Assembly: GCF_002251735.1 (NCBI RefSeq) | Contig: NZ_NOXS01000032.1 | Location: 248,001 to 312,000, forward strand | Origin: Elstera cyanobacteriorum | GTDB lineage: Bacteria; Pseudomonadota; Alphaproteobacteria; Elsterales; Elsteraceae | DNA: 64,000 nucleotides | Direction of reading: 5' to 3' | Part shown: piece after piece, positions 18,719-28,156 of the stretch | Numbering within the stretch: the first letter of the stretch is position 1 | How the letters are laid out: every line of letters begins with the position of its first letter | Notes under the pieces: generated by a model | Seen by the model: only the letters and a program-made list of their open reading frames with translations | The model's database searches: none | What the model was told of the DNA's origin: nothing | Program-made: the position numbers and the translations under genes

Positions 18719-19496
18719 ATTCTTCCCCTTCGCTATCCGTTTCGATCACCGTCACGCCTTCCGCCTCGCAGCGGGCGCGCAGCGGCCCCGACAGCAGCCG
18801 GTCGGTTACGAAAGTATCGATCTGCCCGATGTGGCCGATGCGCACCGGCGCGCTGCGCTCCAGCTTTAACTGATCGGCGACCAGAATAACCTTGCGGGCA
18901 TTGGTCATGATTTCCTGGCTCACCCGGACTTCGCGGTAATCGAAGTCCAGCAGCGCGCCATCATCGTCGATGGCGGAACAGCCGATGACCGCTACATCAA
19001 CCTTGAACTGGCGGATGAGCTCGACGGTAGTATCGCCGATGACTGCGCCATCGGCCCGGCGCACCGCGCCGCCCGCGACAATGACGTCGATCCCGGTGGA
19101 CGGGTACAGCATCGCGGCCACGGTCAGATTGTTAGTGATCACCAGCAGCCCGGACCGATGGGTCAAACAGCGCGCCACTTCCTCTGTCGTCGTGCCGATG
19201 GTGATGAACAGCGAGGATTTATCCGGGATCAGCGCCGCCGCCGCTGCGCCAATGGCGCGCTTCTGATCGGCGGCTACCAGCCGCCGGGCCTGATAGCCAA
19301 GGTTTTCCACCCCGGACGCCAGCATCGCCCCCCCGTGGACGCGCATCAGCAGCCGGGCTTCACACAGATCGTTGAGATCTTTGCGGATGGTCTGCGGCGA
19401 AACGTCGAACCGGGCCGCCAGTTCCTCCACACTCACCCGCCCGTTGGTCTGGGCTTGGGTCAGAATTTCATTTTGCCGCGTGGACAGGGACACCAT
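18717..19496 (-). CDS. DeoR/GlpR-family transcriptional regulator
   Basis: A 259-residue repressor. The N-terminal helix-turn-helix is typical (LSTRQNEILTQAQTNGRVSV, then LAARFDVSPQTIRKDLNDL, residues about 5-45). The C-terminal DeoR sensor domain follows, with IGTTTEEVARCL, VITNNLTVAAML and DFDYREVRVSQEIM, which binds a phosphorylated sugar or polyol. The ATG at 19496 is chosen over the TTG three codons upstream because GGGAG is better spaced. No sugar operon is adjacent, so the target is unknown. It converges with trmFO. Confidence 0.92.
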   Translation of the reverse strand: MVSLSTRQNEILTQAQTNGRVSVEELAARFDVSPQTIRKDLNDLCEARLLMRVHGGAMLASGVENLGYQARRLVAADQKRAIGAAAAALIPDKSSLFITIGTTTEEVARCLTHRSGLLVITNNLTVAAMLYPSTGIDVIVAGGAVRRADGAVIGDTTVELIRQFKVDVAVIGCSAIDDDGALLDFDYREVRVSQEIMTNARKVILVADQLKLERSAPVRIGHIGQIDTFVTDRLLSGPLRARCEAEGVTVIETDSEGEE

Positions 19497-19594
19497 GACG
19501 CCCAAACTCCCAAATGCGCACCCAAATAGCTTTACACCCCCGGGTATATGCGCCGAGAGTGCTTCATAAACTATTGAATTTTATTAGTAAATTT

Positions 19595-19668
19595 TGGCTG
19601 GGGGACCAGGACTCGAACCTGGATTGACGGAGTCAGAATCCGCTGTCCTACCATTAGACGATCCCCCA
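19595..19668 (-). tRNA. tRNA-Gln (CUG)
   Basis: A 74-base minus-strand tRNA. The acceptor TGGGGGA pairs with TCCCCCA, discriminator G, encoded CCA (plus-strand TGG at 19595-19597). The anticodon arm GCGGA-TTCTGAC-TCCGT gives anticodon CTG. The T-arm contains GGTTCGAGTCC. Confidence 0.96.
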
Positions 19669-19833
19669 GCAGCACGCTGCCGATGCGCCGCATCACGCGG
19701 TGGCGGGTAACTAGCATGGGTTTAGCGGCTGTGCCAAGAAAAAATCGTTTATCACTGCTAAGGTGTCATCCACCCTGGTAAAACTACCGTACTGACAGAA
19801 GAAGCTAATTTCGGCTTCGCAAGGGAGGCCCCA

Positions 19834-20691
19834 ATGGACGATGTTAAGCTGGTAACGCCGAAAACTGATGTTAGCCGCCGAGGATTCGTTGTCATGAGTA
19901 GCCTTGCCGCCGGGTTCGCCCTGGCCGTTCAGCCGGTTCAGGCACAGACCCAGATTACGACCGATACGAACGGGCTTGAGGCGGGGGAAGTGTCGATCCC
20001 GACCGGAACCGGCCCGATCCCGGCCTATCGCGCCCAACCCCAAGGTGGGAAGAACTTGCCGCTGGTGCTGGTCGTACAAGAAATTTTTGGCGTGCATGAG
20101 CATATTAAAGACGTCTGCCGCCGTCTGGCGAAACTCGGGTATTGCGCCATCGCGGTCGAACTGTTCGCCCGCCAAGGCAATGTTGCGAATGCTGCGATGG
20201 AGCAGATCCGCCCCATCGTCGCCGCCGTTCCCGACGCCCAGGTCATGAGCGACCTCGATGCCGCCGTGGCCTTCGCAAAAGCCAGCGGCGCTGTGGATAC
20301 CAGCAAGCTCGCGATTACCGGTTTCTGCTGGGGCGGTCGCATCACGTGGCTCTACGCTGCCCACAACCCCGGGGTAAAGGCCGGCATTGCCTGGTATGGC
20401 CGGGTGGTGGGCGATAAGACGGCCTTGCAGCCGGCCAATCCCATCGATGTTGCCGACAAGATTAAAGCCCCGGTCCTGGGCCTCTATGGCGGGGCCGATC
20501 AGGGCATTCCGGTTGCCAGCCTCGATCAATTGAAGGCCGCTCTCGGGCCGAGCACGAAGTCGGAATTCGTCGTTTATCCCGATGCGCCGCACGCCTTCCA
20601 TGCCGATTATCGCCCGAGCTATCGGGAAGCGGCGGCAAAAGATGGGTGGGGCCGCCTTCTCGCCTGGTTGAAAGCCAACGGGGTTGCCTAA
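19834..20691 (+). CDS. Dienelactone hydrolase family protein, exported
   Basis: A 285-residue alpha/beta hydrolase with a twin-arginine-type signal ([15 protein letters not shown], cleavage near VQA-QT, residue 38). The catalytic triad matches dienelactone hydrolase: Cys165 in GFCWGG, Asp222 in GGADQG, His253 in PHAFHAD. The family hydrolyses lactones or esters; the substrate here is unknown. Its last bases abut an SDR gene, suggesting an operon. GGGAGG precedes the ATG. Confidence 0.9.
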   Translation: MDDVKLVTPKTDVSRRGFVVMSSLAAGFALAVQPVQAQTQITTDTNGLEAGEVSIPTGTGPIPAYRAQPQGGKNLPLVLVVQEIFGVHEHIKDVCRRLAKLGYCAIAVELFARQGNVANAAMEQIRPIVAAVPDAQVMSDLDAAVAFAKASGAVDTSKLAITGFCWGGRITWLYAAHNPGVKAGIAWYGRVVGDKTALQPANPIDVADKIKAPVLGLYGGADQGIPVASLDQLKAALGPSTKSEFVVYPDAPHAFHADYRPSYREAAAKDGWGRLLAWLKANGVA

Positions 20692-20698
20692 GGGCATC

Positions 20699-21475
20699 AT
20701 GACGCGCGGGGGGCCAGTCCCCCCGCGTTGCCTGCTGATCACCGGCGCCTCTAGCGGGATTGGCGCCGCCTTGGCCGAAGCCTATGCCGCCCCCGGGGTA
20801 ACGCTGCGGCTGACCGGGCGAGACGCCACCCGGCTCGCGCAGGTTGCTTATCAGTGTACCGCTGCCGGGGCTGTTGTAGAAACGACCGTGCTCGACGTGA
20901 CCGACGCGGCCGCAATGGCAGCGACCGTGCTGGATTGGGATGCTGCGGTGCCCTTCGATCTGGTCATCGCGAATGCTGGAATTTCTGCCGGATCTGGGGC
21001 CGGACTTGAGTCTGAAGCCGATTTGCGGCAGGTCACCGACATTAATGTCATCGGCACGATCAATACCCTTGCCCCGCTTCTGCCCCGGCTGACTGCACGC
21101 CAACAGGGGCACGTTGCTGTGATGGCCTCCTTGGCGGGATATCGCGGTCTTGCGGGGGCCGCCGCCTATTGCGCGTCGAAAGCCTGGGTGAAAGCCTATG
21201 GCGAAGCCCTGCGGCTAACCCTGGCCCCACTCGGCGTGCGGGTTTCGGTGATTTGTCCAGGCTTCGTTAAAAGCCGCATCACGGACCAGAACAAGTTTCC
21301 GATGCCGTTCCTCATGCCCGCGCCCCGCGCTGCGCAGATTATAAAGAGCGCCCTCGCCGCCAATCGCGCCCGCATCGCGTTTCCCTGGCCGATGGCCGCC
21401 GCCATCCACCTGATTGCCGCCCTGCCCGCCGCGTGGGCCGACAGGCTGCTGCAGCGCCTCCCCCAAAAAACCTAG
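20699..21475 (+). CDS. Short-chain dehydrogenase/reductase
   Basis: A 258-residue classical SDR. The NAD(P)-binding motif TGASSGIG is near residue 15, NAG follows, and the catalytic Ser/Tyr/Lys are in MASLAG and YCASK. The C-terminus is hydrophobic (MAAAIHLIAALPAAWADRLL), suggesting membrane association as in DltE/YdfG-like SDRs. The ATG at 20699 with AAGGG is preferred to the TTG at 20684 inside the hydrolase gene. It is probably co-transcribed with the dienelactone hydrolase; the substrate is unknown. Confidence 0.88.
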   Translation: MTRGGPVPPRCLLITGASSGIGAALAEAYAAPGVTLRLTGRDATRLAQVAYQCTAAGAVVETTVLDVTDAAAMAATVLDWDAAVPFDLVIANAGISAGSGAGLESEADLRQVTDINVIGTINTLAPLLPRLTARQQGHVAVMASLAGYRGLAGAAAYCASKAWVKAYGEALRLTLAPLGVRVSVICPGFVKSRITDQNKFPMPFLMPAPRAAQIIKSALAANRARIAFPWPMAAAIHLIAALPAAWADRLLQRLPQKT

Positions 21476-21476
21476 A

Positions 21477-22037
21477 TCAGCCGACCAACTGGGGGCGTTT
21501 AAGCGCTTCGGCCTGCCGCCGGGTGCGGCGCGGTCCCTGCCATTGTTGCCAACGCGCAACCGGAATATTGGGCAAGGCAGCAAGATCCGGGGCGAACCGT
21601 TGCAAGAGCGCCCAAGCCGCGCCATAAGCCAGCTTTTCGAAAGCATGCTGCTCGTAAGGGGCTTGGGTCCGCTTCAGCTCGGTCCCAAGGATAGGACCGG
21701 CATCAACCTGGGCCGTCATCCCATGCAAAGTTGCCCCAAAAACGGGCGCGCGATCTTCTGCGGCAAAAAGCGCGGGCGCCCAGCCCGGATACGCCGGGCT
21801 TCCCGGATGCAGATTGAAAGCGCCATATCCCGTTGTGGCCAAAAGCGTTTCTGGGACGATGTCGGGAAACTCGAAACTGATGATCCGGGCTTTCGCGAGG
21901 GTCCGACCCGAGAGTTTTGACAGCGCACGTTTATGAATACAATGAGAGAAATGAAGAGATGGATTCCATTCCTGAAGCAGCTTGCGGATCAAGCGCGCCT
22001 CTAACTCAGGACAGAGCAGGATAAGGGAATCAAACAT
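21477..22037 (-). CDS. Short formyltransferase-domain protein
   Basis: A 186-residue protein with the folate-dependent formyltransferase catalytic core. The Asn-His-Asp triad is visible: FNLHPGSPAYPGWAP gives Asn and His, and QVDAGPIL gives Asp. It is much shorter than methionyl-tRNA formyltransferase (about 310) and lacks its C-terminal OB domain. The N-terminal half is poorly conserved and less GC-rich. Possible roles are formylation of a sugar nucleotide or a small amine, or a phosphoribosylglycinamide-like reaction. It converges with the SDR gene, with one base between the stops. Confidence 0.7.
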   Translation of the reverse strand: MFDSLILLCPELEARLIRKLLQEWNPSLHFSHCIHKRALSKLSGRTLAKARIISFEFPDIVPETLLATTGYGAFNLHPGSPAYPGWAPALFAAEDRAPVFGATLHGMTAQVDAGPILGTELKRTQAPYEQHAFEKLAYGAAWALLQRFAPDLAALPNIPVARWQQWQGPRRTRRQAEALKRPQLVG

Positions 22038-22152
22038 GGTTAATTTTCTTTCTCCCAGGCTCTATTTTATGCAGATGCACGGAAAAAGACTCAACTGTTG
22101 AGAATCACAGCCCAATATCATTCTATTTTAATCGGTTTTTAGTTAAGTGCAG

Positions 22153-22186
22153 AAAAACAAAAAAGGGCGCTGAAACAGCGCCCTTT
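22153..22186 (-). terminator. Terminator of the aap operon
   Basis: A perfect 11-bp stem (22186-22176 with 22172-22162 on the minus strand) with a 3-base loop is followed by TTTTTTGTTTTT. It lies 21 bases after the aapP stop. Confidence 0.93.
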
Positions 22187-22207
22187 CAGATAGAAATCAG
22201 ATTACTC

Positions 22208-22987
22208 TTAATGGTTGAGAATCTGACTCAGGAACAATTTCGTGCGATCCGACTGCGGGTTGTTGAAGAATTCGTCGGGCTGGTTCTGCTCGATGATTTC
22301 CCCACGATCCATAAAGATTACCCGGTCGGCCACCGATTTTGCGAAGCCCATTTCGTGGGTGACGCACAGCATCGTCATGCCTTCTTCGGCGAGCGAAATC
22401 ATAACGTCCAGCACTTCCTTGACCATTTCAGGATCAAGGGCCGACGTCGGCTCATCGAACAGCATGATTTTCGGGGACATGCAGAGCGACCGCGCAATGG
22501 CGACGCGCTGCTGCTGCCCGCCAGAGAGCTGCCCCGGGTATTTATGGGCCTGATCTGGAATGCGCACCCGCTCCAGATACTTCATGGCAATGGCTTCGGC
22601 ATCCTTCTTGGGCATTTTCTTAACCCAAATCGGCGCGAGGGTGCAGTTTTCCAGCACCGTCAGATGCGGGAATAGGTTGAACTGCTGAAACACCATGCCG
22701 ACTTCGCGCCGAATAACCTCGATGTTCTTCACATCATTGGTTAATTCGGTGCCATCGACGATGATATTGCCCTTTTGATGCTCTTCCAGCCGGTTGATGC
22801 AGCGGATCAGCGTCGATTTACCCGACCCCGAAGGGCCGCAAATGACAATCCGCTCGCCCTTGGTGACCGACAGGTTGACGTCACGGAGCACGTGGAACTC
22901 GCCATACCACTTATGAACGTGGCTGACTTCGATGATGGTCGGCGCCGACGACAGAAGCTCGCGCCGCGCTTGGCGTTGAGGGGTCAT
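22208..22987 (-). CDS. aapP: General L-amino acid ABC transporter, ATPase
   Basis: A 259-residue ATPase of a polar amino-acid uptake system. Walker [10 protein letters not shown] (near residue 52), Q-loop [16 protein letters not shown], signature LSGGQQQR, Walker [13 protein letters not shown] and the H-loop THEM are all present. The N-terminal 15 residues are an extension common to AapP. GAGGAT precedes the ATG. It is the last gene of the minus-strand operon aapJ-aapQ-aapM-aapP and is followed by a strong terminator. Confidence 0.95.
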   Translation of the reverse strand: MTPQRQARRELLSSAPTIIEVSHVHKWYGEFHVLRDVNLSVTKGERIVICGPSGSGKSTLIRCINRLEEHQKGNIIVDGTELTNDVKNIEVIRREVGMVFQQFNLFPHLTVLENCTLAPIWVKKMPKKDAEAIAMKYLERVRIPDQAHKYPGQLSGGQQQRVAIARSLCMSPKIMLFDEPTSALDPEMVKEVLDVMISLAEEGMTMLCVTHEMGFAKSVADRVIFMDRGEIIEQNQPDEFFNNPQSDRTKLFLSQILNH

Positions 22988-23000
22988 TGCATATCCTCGA

Positions 23001-24098
23001 TCAACGGCTGGTGGCTTTGCTCAGGTCGCGTTCCAGCCGCTGGCTGAATTTCGACATGGTAAAGCAGAAAGCGAAGTAGATCAGCGCGATATAGACGTAC
23101 ATTTCCACATAGAAACTACGCCACGGCGGATCGTTTACCGCGATCTTGCCTGCATTCAGCAAATCGACAAGACCAATGATGATGACCAGCGACGTATCCT
23201 TAAACGTCGAAATGAAGCTGTTCACCATCGGCGGAATGACGAGACGCAGCGCTTGCGGCAACACGATCAGGCGCATCTTGGCCCAATAGCCAAGGCCGAG
23301 CGCATCCGCCGCCTCATACTGGCCCTTGGGAATGGCCTGCAACCCCGCGCGCACCACTTCGGCCAGATAGGCGGCCAGGAACATGGTGAAACCGATCTGC
23401 GCCCGCAGCAGCTTATCCACCGTCACCCCTTCCGGGAAGAACAGCGGGATCATGACCGAGGCCATGAACAGCACCGAGATCAGCGGCACGCCACGGATCA
23501 GTTCGATGTAAGCAACGCAGAGGCTGCGGGCGACCGGCATATCCGACCGCCGCCCCAGCGCCAGCACAATCCCGATGGGATAAGCGACGACGATGGCGAC
23601 GACGGACATCATCAGGGTCAGCGGCAGGCCGCCCCATTGTTCGTGGCTGACAAACTTGAGGCCAAGAACACCGCCCCACATCAGGATGGCCCAGATAAAG
23701 ACTTGAGAAACCCAAGCCCAAATCAGCGCCTTACCCCAGAAGCGGCGGAAGCAGCTAAGCCCAATCAGCCCGAGAAACAGCAGAATGGCGACTGCCGGGC
23801 GCCATTGTTCGTCGTAGGTATACCGACCGAACAGCGTAAAGCGGTTCTTTTCGGAAACGACCGCCCAGCAGGCGCCAACGCCTTCCACTTGGCAATCCTT
23901 CGGCGTACCGCTCCAGACAGCCTTAAAAAGGGCCCAAGGCAGGATAGCCTGCAGGATATAGACGATGAGCGCGAAACAGGCGATCGTCAGAACGGAATTG
24001 AACGGTGAATTGAACAGATTGGCGCGCAGCCAGCCGATAACCCCTACTTCGGTAACGGGCGGCTTTTCGATGGGCGCACTGGTCGTTTGAACACTCAT
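23001..24098 (-). CDS. aapM: General L-amino acid ABC transporter, permease AapM
   Basis: A 365-residue inner-membrane permease with about eight hydrophobic segments. The family EAA loop reads [20 protein letters not shown], which contacts the ATPase. The long N-terminal region with extra membrane segments is typical of AapM compared with shorter His/Gln permeases. It lies 13 bases from aapP and 11 bases from aapQ, as expected for an operon. Confidence 0.94.
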   Translation of the reverse strand: MSVQTTSAPIEKPPVTEVGVIGWLRANLFNSPFNSVLTIACFALIVYILQAILPWALFKAVWSGTPKDCQVEGVGACWAVVSEKNRFTLFGRYTYDEQWRPAVAILLFLGLIGLSCFRRFWGKALIWAWVSQVFIWAILMWGGVLGLKFVSHEQWGGLPLTLMMSVVAIVVAYPIGIVLALGRRSDMPVARSLCVAYIELIRGVPLISVLFMASVMIPLFFPEGVTVDKLLRAQIGFTMFLAAYLAEVVRAGLQAIPKGQYEAADALGLGYWAKMRLIVLPQALRLVIPPMVNSFISTFKDTSLVIIIGLVDLLNAGKIAVNDPPWRSFYVEMYVYIALIYFAFCFTMSKFSQRLERDLSKATSR

Positions 24099-24109
24099 GG
24101 CGGCCCCCC

Positions 24110-25309
24110 TTAGCGCTCAATCAGCGCAATGCGCTTGTTGTACCAATTCATGAACGCCGAGATCGACAGGCTAACGGTCAAATAGGCGGCCATGATCAGG
24201 GCAACACCCTCGATCCCCTGCCCGGTCTGATTGATCGTCGTATTGAGGATCGAGACAAGGTCCGGGTAGCCGATAGCAACCGCCAGCGAGCTGTTCTTGG
24301 TCAAATTCAGATACTGGCTAGTCATCGGCGGCACGATCACCCGCAGCGCCTGCGGCAGAATGATCAGACGCAGGGCACGACCGTTCGGCAACCCAAGGGC
24401 GCGCGACGCCTCCCACTGGCCTTTCGGCACCGAGAGGATACCGGCACGTACATTTTCGGCGATAAAGGACGCGGTATACGTGACAAGGCCAATCAGCAGG
24501 GCGATCATTTCCGGCGATAGCGTCCCGCCGCCCCGGAAATCGAAGCCCCGCAGTTCCGGCTTCTCAAGGGTCAACGGAGCGCCCGTCACCAGCCACAGCA
24601 GCGCCGCAGGACCGATCAGCAGACCAACCGTCGGCCAGAAGACCGGACGAAGCTTACCCGTGGCTTCCTGATGCCTTGCCGCTGCTCGCCGCCACAGGAA
24701 GGCGCCAATGATCCCCACTAGGACCAACAACCCCATCCAGCCGTATATCGCGTGATCGACGATGTGCGGGACCCGCAGCCCCTTCTGACTCAGAAAGACA
24801 TAATCGGGCACTAGCTTTAGGGCCTGCCGTACGGGCGGTAGCGCCTCGCTAACCAGCGAGTACCAAAAGAAAAGCTGCAAAAGCAGCGGAATATTGCGCA
24901 ACCCTTCCACGTAAACCGATGCCAACCGGGCAACAAGCCAATTGGTCGATAAGCGTGCAACGCCAATAACGGTGCCAAGGACGGTCGCCAAGGCAATCCC
25001 GATCACCGAGACCAGCAAGGTATTGATGATACCGACCCAAATTGCGTGCAGGTAAGTGTCCGCAGCGGAATAAGGGATGAGCGATTCACCGATGGAGAAC
25101 CCTGCTTCCCGGCCTAGAAAGCTGAAACCGGTCGCGATCTTGCGCTGTTCCAGATTGGCCAGCGTGTTGTGAACAAGGTACCAGCCAACGGCTAGAACCC
25201 CGAGAACGATCAAAATTTGAAAAATGACTGCGCGAACGTCGCGGTCGTTCCAGAAAGCCGTTTTAGGCTTTTCCGTCACCGCGGTTGCTCCGCTTCGCCG
25301 ATCCGTCAT
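24110..25309 (-). CDS. aapQ: General L-amino acid ABC transporter, permease AapQ
   Basis: A 399-residue partner permease of AapM. Membrane segments are evident from FQILIVLGVLAVGWYLV onward, and the EAA loop reads QWEASRALGLPNGRALRLII near the C-terminal third. Of two in-frame ATGs (25315 and 25309), the second is chosen because GGGGAG directly abuts the first and is correctly spaced only for the second. The gap to aapJ (about 210 bases) holds a stem-loop. Confidence 0.94.
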   Translation of the reverse strand: MTDRRSGATAVTEKPKTAFWNDRDVRAVIFQILIVLGVLAVGWYLVHNTLANLEQRKIATGFSFLGREAGFSIGESLIPYSAADTYLHAIWVGIINTLLVSVIGIALATVLGTVIGVARLSTNWLVARLASVYVEGLRNIPLLLQLFFWYSLVSEALPPVRQALKLVPDYVFLSQKGLRVPHIVDHAIYGWMGLLVLVGIIGAFLWRRAAARHQEATGKLRPVFWPTVGLLIGPAALLWLVTGAPLTLEKPELRGFDFRGGGTLSPEMIALLIGLVTYTASFIAENVRAGILSVPKGQWEASRALGLPNGRALRLIILPQALRVIVPPMTSQYLNLTKNSSLAVAIGYPDLVSILNTTINQTGQGIEGVALIMAAYLTVSLSISAFMNWYNKRIALIER

Positions 25310-25486
25310 GGACATCTCCCCGGCGTCAGCTTTTGGTGTTCATCGAACGGCCCGATGATTGTATGCGCCCATACAGACTGCATACAAACAATCATGCAAT
25401 TCACATGCCGAAAGGACTGAATAGACGAAAGGCGCCAGACCCGAACCTGCGCAGCGCGCGGACCCAGATCGGCGCCCTTCTTGTGA

Positions 25487-25506
25487 CCGAAGCCCTTAGG
25501 CTTCGG
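25487..25506 (-). other. Stem-loop between aapJ and aapQ
   Basis: CCGAAGCC (25487-25494) pairs with GGCTTCGG (25499-25506), 11 bases downstream of the aapJ stop on the minus strand. Hairpins at this point in binding-protein operons commonly protect the receptor mRNA or partly terminate transcription, so that more receptor than permease is made. Confidence 0.65.
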
Positions 25507-25517
25507 GGGGCGCGTGC

Positions 25518-26558
25518 TTAGCGCACCGGAATGGCGTACTGCAGACCACCCTTAGTCCACAGCGCGTTCAGGCCGCGTTCCAGCTTCAGCGGGGTGGCCT
25601 TACCGACGTTGCGTTCAAACACTTCGCCGTAGTTACCGACCTGCTTGACGACGTTATAAGCCCATTCTTCCGACAGATTCAGGTTCTTGCCCATGCCCGG
25701 CGTAACGCCGAGGAAGCGCTTGATCGCCGGATTGTCGGACTTCTTCAGATCGTCGGCATTGCTCTGAGTAACGCCGAGTTCTTCGGCTTCAACCAGCGAG
25801 GTCACCGACCAGAAGACGATATTGTACCATTCGTCATCGCCCTGACGGACGGCCGGGGCCAGCGGTTCCTTCGACACGAGTTCCGGCAGGATCACGTAAT
25901 CATCGGCATTGGCGGCACGGGCGGCGCGGGTCGAGGCGAGGCCCGAGGCGTCGGTGGTGTAAACATCGCAACGACCGGCGAAGAAGGCGGCTTCCACTTC
26001 GGCCAGTTCCTGAATGACGACCGGCTTGAAGTCCATCTTATTGGCGCGGAAATAATCCGCGAGATTGAGTTCGGTCGTCGTGCCCGGCTGCACGCAAACG
26101 GTGGCGCCGTTCAGTTCCTTAGCGCTCTTCACGCCGAGCTTCTTCGAGACCATGAAGCCCTGACCGTCGTAATAGGTCACCGGACCGAAGTTAAGGCCCA
26201 GCGACGTATCGCGGGTCAGGGTCCAGGTGGTGTTACGGGCCAGCAGGTCGATTTCGCCCGACTGCAGAGCGGCGAAACGCTGCTGCGCGTTCAGCGGGAA
26301 ATACTTCACCTTCTTGGCATCGCCGAGCACTGCGGCGGCAACCGCCTTACAAGTGTCGACATCAAGGCCGGTCCAATTGCCCTGGGCATCCGGGGTCGAG
26401 AAACCCGGCAGGCTGGTGTTCACGCCGCAGTTGACGACGCCGCGCTGCTTCACAGCAGCCAGAGTGCCGCCCGTCTGGGCCTGGGCTGCGCCCGCTGCCA
26501 GCAGCGCAACCGCACCGGCGGCCAGAACGTTGGCGAACGTGAAGGTCTTGTTGCTCAT
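25518..26558 (-). CDS. aapJ: General L-amino acid ABC transporter, periplasmic receptor
   Basis: A 346-residue receptor with a Sec signal peptide (cleavage after AAQA, residue 27). The fold has the typical pattern: RGVVNCGVNTSLPGFSTPDA, WTGLDVDTCKAVAAAVLGD, LARNTTWTLTRD and GATVCVQPGTTTELNLADYF. AapJ proteins bind a broad range of L-amino acids. GAGGAG lies upstream of the ATG. It is the first gene of the aapJQMP operon, and its promoter must lie in the 374-base gap shared with metC. Confidence 0.95.
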   Translation of the reverse strand: MSNKTFTFANVLAAGAVALLAAGAAQAQTGGTLAAVKQRGVVNCGVNTSLPGFSTPDAQGNWTGLDVDTCKAVAAAVLGDAKKVKYFPLNAQQRFAALQSGEIDLLARNTTWTLTRDTSLGLNFGPVTYYDGQGFMVSKKLGVKSAKELNGATVCVQPGTTTELNLADYFRANKMDFKPVVIQELAEVEAAFFAGRCDVYTTDASGLASTRAARAANADDYVILPELVSKEPLAPAVRQGDDEWYNIVFWSVTSLVEAEELGVTQSNADDLKKSDNPAIKRFLGVTPGMGKNLNLSEEWAYNVVKQVGNYGEVFERNVGKATPLKLERGLNALWTKGGLQYAIPVR

Positions 26559-26932
26559 TCCCTCAACTCCTCATTCCCGACTTGCGGGGCCTGTTCACGA
26601 AAAACTGGTGTCTTTAACCGGGTCACCGACCGAAACCGTCCCCTTCCCTACGAGTCCGATCTTCTGTCGGCGCTGGCGTTAGCCGCCAAAGCACCTAGGA
26701 AGGTTTTTTCCAGAATATCGAGGTTCGGTCAATCATCTTTAGACAGATTGCGAAAAATTTCTGACACATTTCGCCGCAGGCTGAATCACACTTAGTTTCA
26801 GGGGAAAATAACAGGGGCTTGGCGACGCGGCTCGCCTGTGTCTCTATCAAGATAGACTAAAACCACGGGCTTGGGAAATCGTGGATTCGCTGGCTATTCT
26901 TGAAAAGATAGTCACTATAACTGAGGGTTATA
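26559..26932. promoter_or_regulatory. Divergent regulatory region aapJ / metC
   Basis: A 374-base gap with no gene, AT-rich on the metC side. It holds CTATCAAGATAG (26844-26855), a perfect inverted repeat, and a related imperfect palindrome CTAT-N10-ATAG (26894-26911). Next to metC, TATAAC (26916-26921) and GTTATA (26927-26932) form a 6-bp hairpin whose loop TGAGG contains the ribosome-binding site. No known riboswitch pattern was recognised. Confidence 0.45.
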
Positions 26933-28123
26933 ATGTCGGACTCCAAAAACTTCCGGGATGCAACGCGCCTAACCACCTTGGGACGCGATCCCGCCGCCTA
27001 TGATGGGGTTGTCAGCCTGCCGGTCCATCGGGCATCGACCATTTTGTTCCCGACGCTGGCAGATTTTGAAAAGAGCGCCCTTGCTCCCACTGAAACCGGG
27101 CGGACCACCTATGGGCTGAACGGCACGCCGACAACCTTTGCGGTCGAAACTGCGGTGGCCGAGCTTGAGGGCGCACACGGCGCCTGCGTCGTCCCCTCCG
27201 GCCTTGCCGCGATTACGGCGACGCTGCTGGCGGTTTTGAAGGCGGGTGACCATCTGCTGATCACCGATAGCGCCTATGGCCCCGGGCGGCGCTTTTCCAA
27301 TCATGTGCTGAAGCGCTTCGGCGTCGAGGTCGATTATTATGATCCGCTGATCGGCGGCGACATAGCCCGCCTGTTCAAGCCGAACACCAAGGCGATCCTG
27401 ACCGAATCCCCCGGTTCCTACACGTTTGAAATTCAGGATATTCCGGCGATTGCCGCCGCCGCCCATCAGCACGGCGTGCTGGTGTTGATGGATAATACCT
27501 GGGCCACGCCGCTTTATTTCAAACCCTTCGCACATGGGGTCGATATCTCGATCCAAGCGGCGACGAAATATATGTCGGGCCATTCGGACCTGCTGGCGGG
27601 CACCATCACCTTTACGAAAGAATGTGAGCCGCTGATCCGCCAGACGGTGCGCGATCTCGGTATTTCTCTCGCGCCAGATGATTGCTATCTGCTGCTGCGC
27701 GGCATGCGGTCGATGGCGGTGCGCCTGAAGCATCAGGAACAGGTCGCCCTCGCCCTCGCTGATTGGCTGGCAGGCCGACCGGAAGTGAAGCAGGTTCTCC
27801 ACCCCGCCCGCCCTGACTGCGCCGGTCACGCCCTCTGGAAGCGCGATTTCACCGGCGCCAGCGGCCTGTTTAGCATCATCCTGCATCCGATTGAAAAACC
27901 GGCGCTTGCCGCCTTCCTCGATCATCTCACAATCTTTGGGATGGGCTTTAGCTGGGGCGGGTTCGAAAGCCTGATCGTGCCCTGCGACCCGCGCCCGATC
28001 CGCACTGCATCGGCTTGGACCGAGCCGGGGCAGTTGATCCGCATCAGCGTTGGGTTAGAGCATATCGACGATTTGAAAGATGATTTGGCCGCCGGGTTTG
28101 CCCGCATGGCGGCGGCCCGCTAA
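26933..28123 (+). CDS. metC: Cystathionine beta-lyase (PLP enzyme)
   Basis: A 396-residue Cys/Met-metabolism PLP enzyme. The PLP lysine is Lys212 in QAATKYMSGHSD. Other markers are TTYGLNGTPTTFAVE, SGLAAITATLLAVLKAGDH and FGMGFSWGGFESL, the last of these typical of the beta-lyase branch rather than gamma-synthases. It cleaves cystathionine to homocysteine, or degrades cysteine. The ribosome-binding site GAGGG lies in the loop of a small hairpin next to the ATG. It converges with zur. Confidence 0.9.
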   Translation: MSDSKNFRDATRLTTLGRDPAAYDGVVSLPVHRASTILFPTLADFEKSALAPTETGRTTYGLNGTPTTFAVETAVAELEGAHGACVVPSGLAAITATLLAVLKAGDHLLITDSAYGPGRRFSNHVLKRFGVEVDYYDPLIGGDIARLFKPNTKAILTESPGSYTFEIQDIPAIAAAAHQHGVLVLMDNTWATPLYFKPFAHGVDISIQAATKYMSGHSDLLAGTITFTKECEPLIRQTVRDLGISLAPDDCYLLLRGMRSMAVRLKHQEQVALALADWLAGRPEVKQVLHPARPDCAGHALWKRDFTGASGLFSIILHPIEKPALAAFLDHLTIFGMGFSWGGFESLIVPCDPRPIRTASAWTEPGQLIRISVGLEHIDDLKDDLAAGFARMAAAR

Positions 28124-28130
28124 ACGATGC

Positions 28131-28152
28131 GGGGGCGGGTCGCGCCGCCCCC
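28131..28152. terminator. GC hairpin between metC and zur
   Basis: GGGGGCGG (28131-28138) pairs with CCGCCCCC (28145-28152) between the convergent genes. No U-run follows on either strand, so it may only pause polymerase or protect 3' ends. Confidence 0.5.
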
Positions 28153-28156
28153 TGCG

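Noticed and set aside
26700-26932. SAM-II riboswitch before metC
   Set aside because: The characteristic SAM-II core was not seen; only palindromes and a short hairpin are supported.
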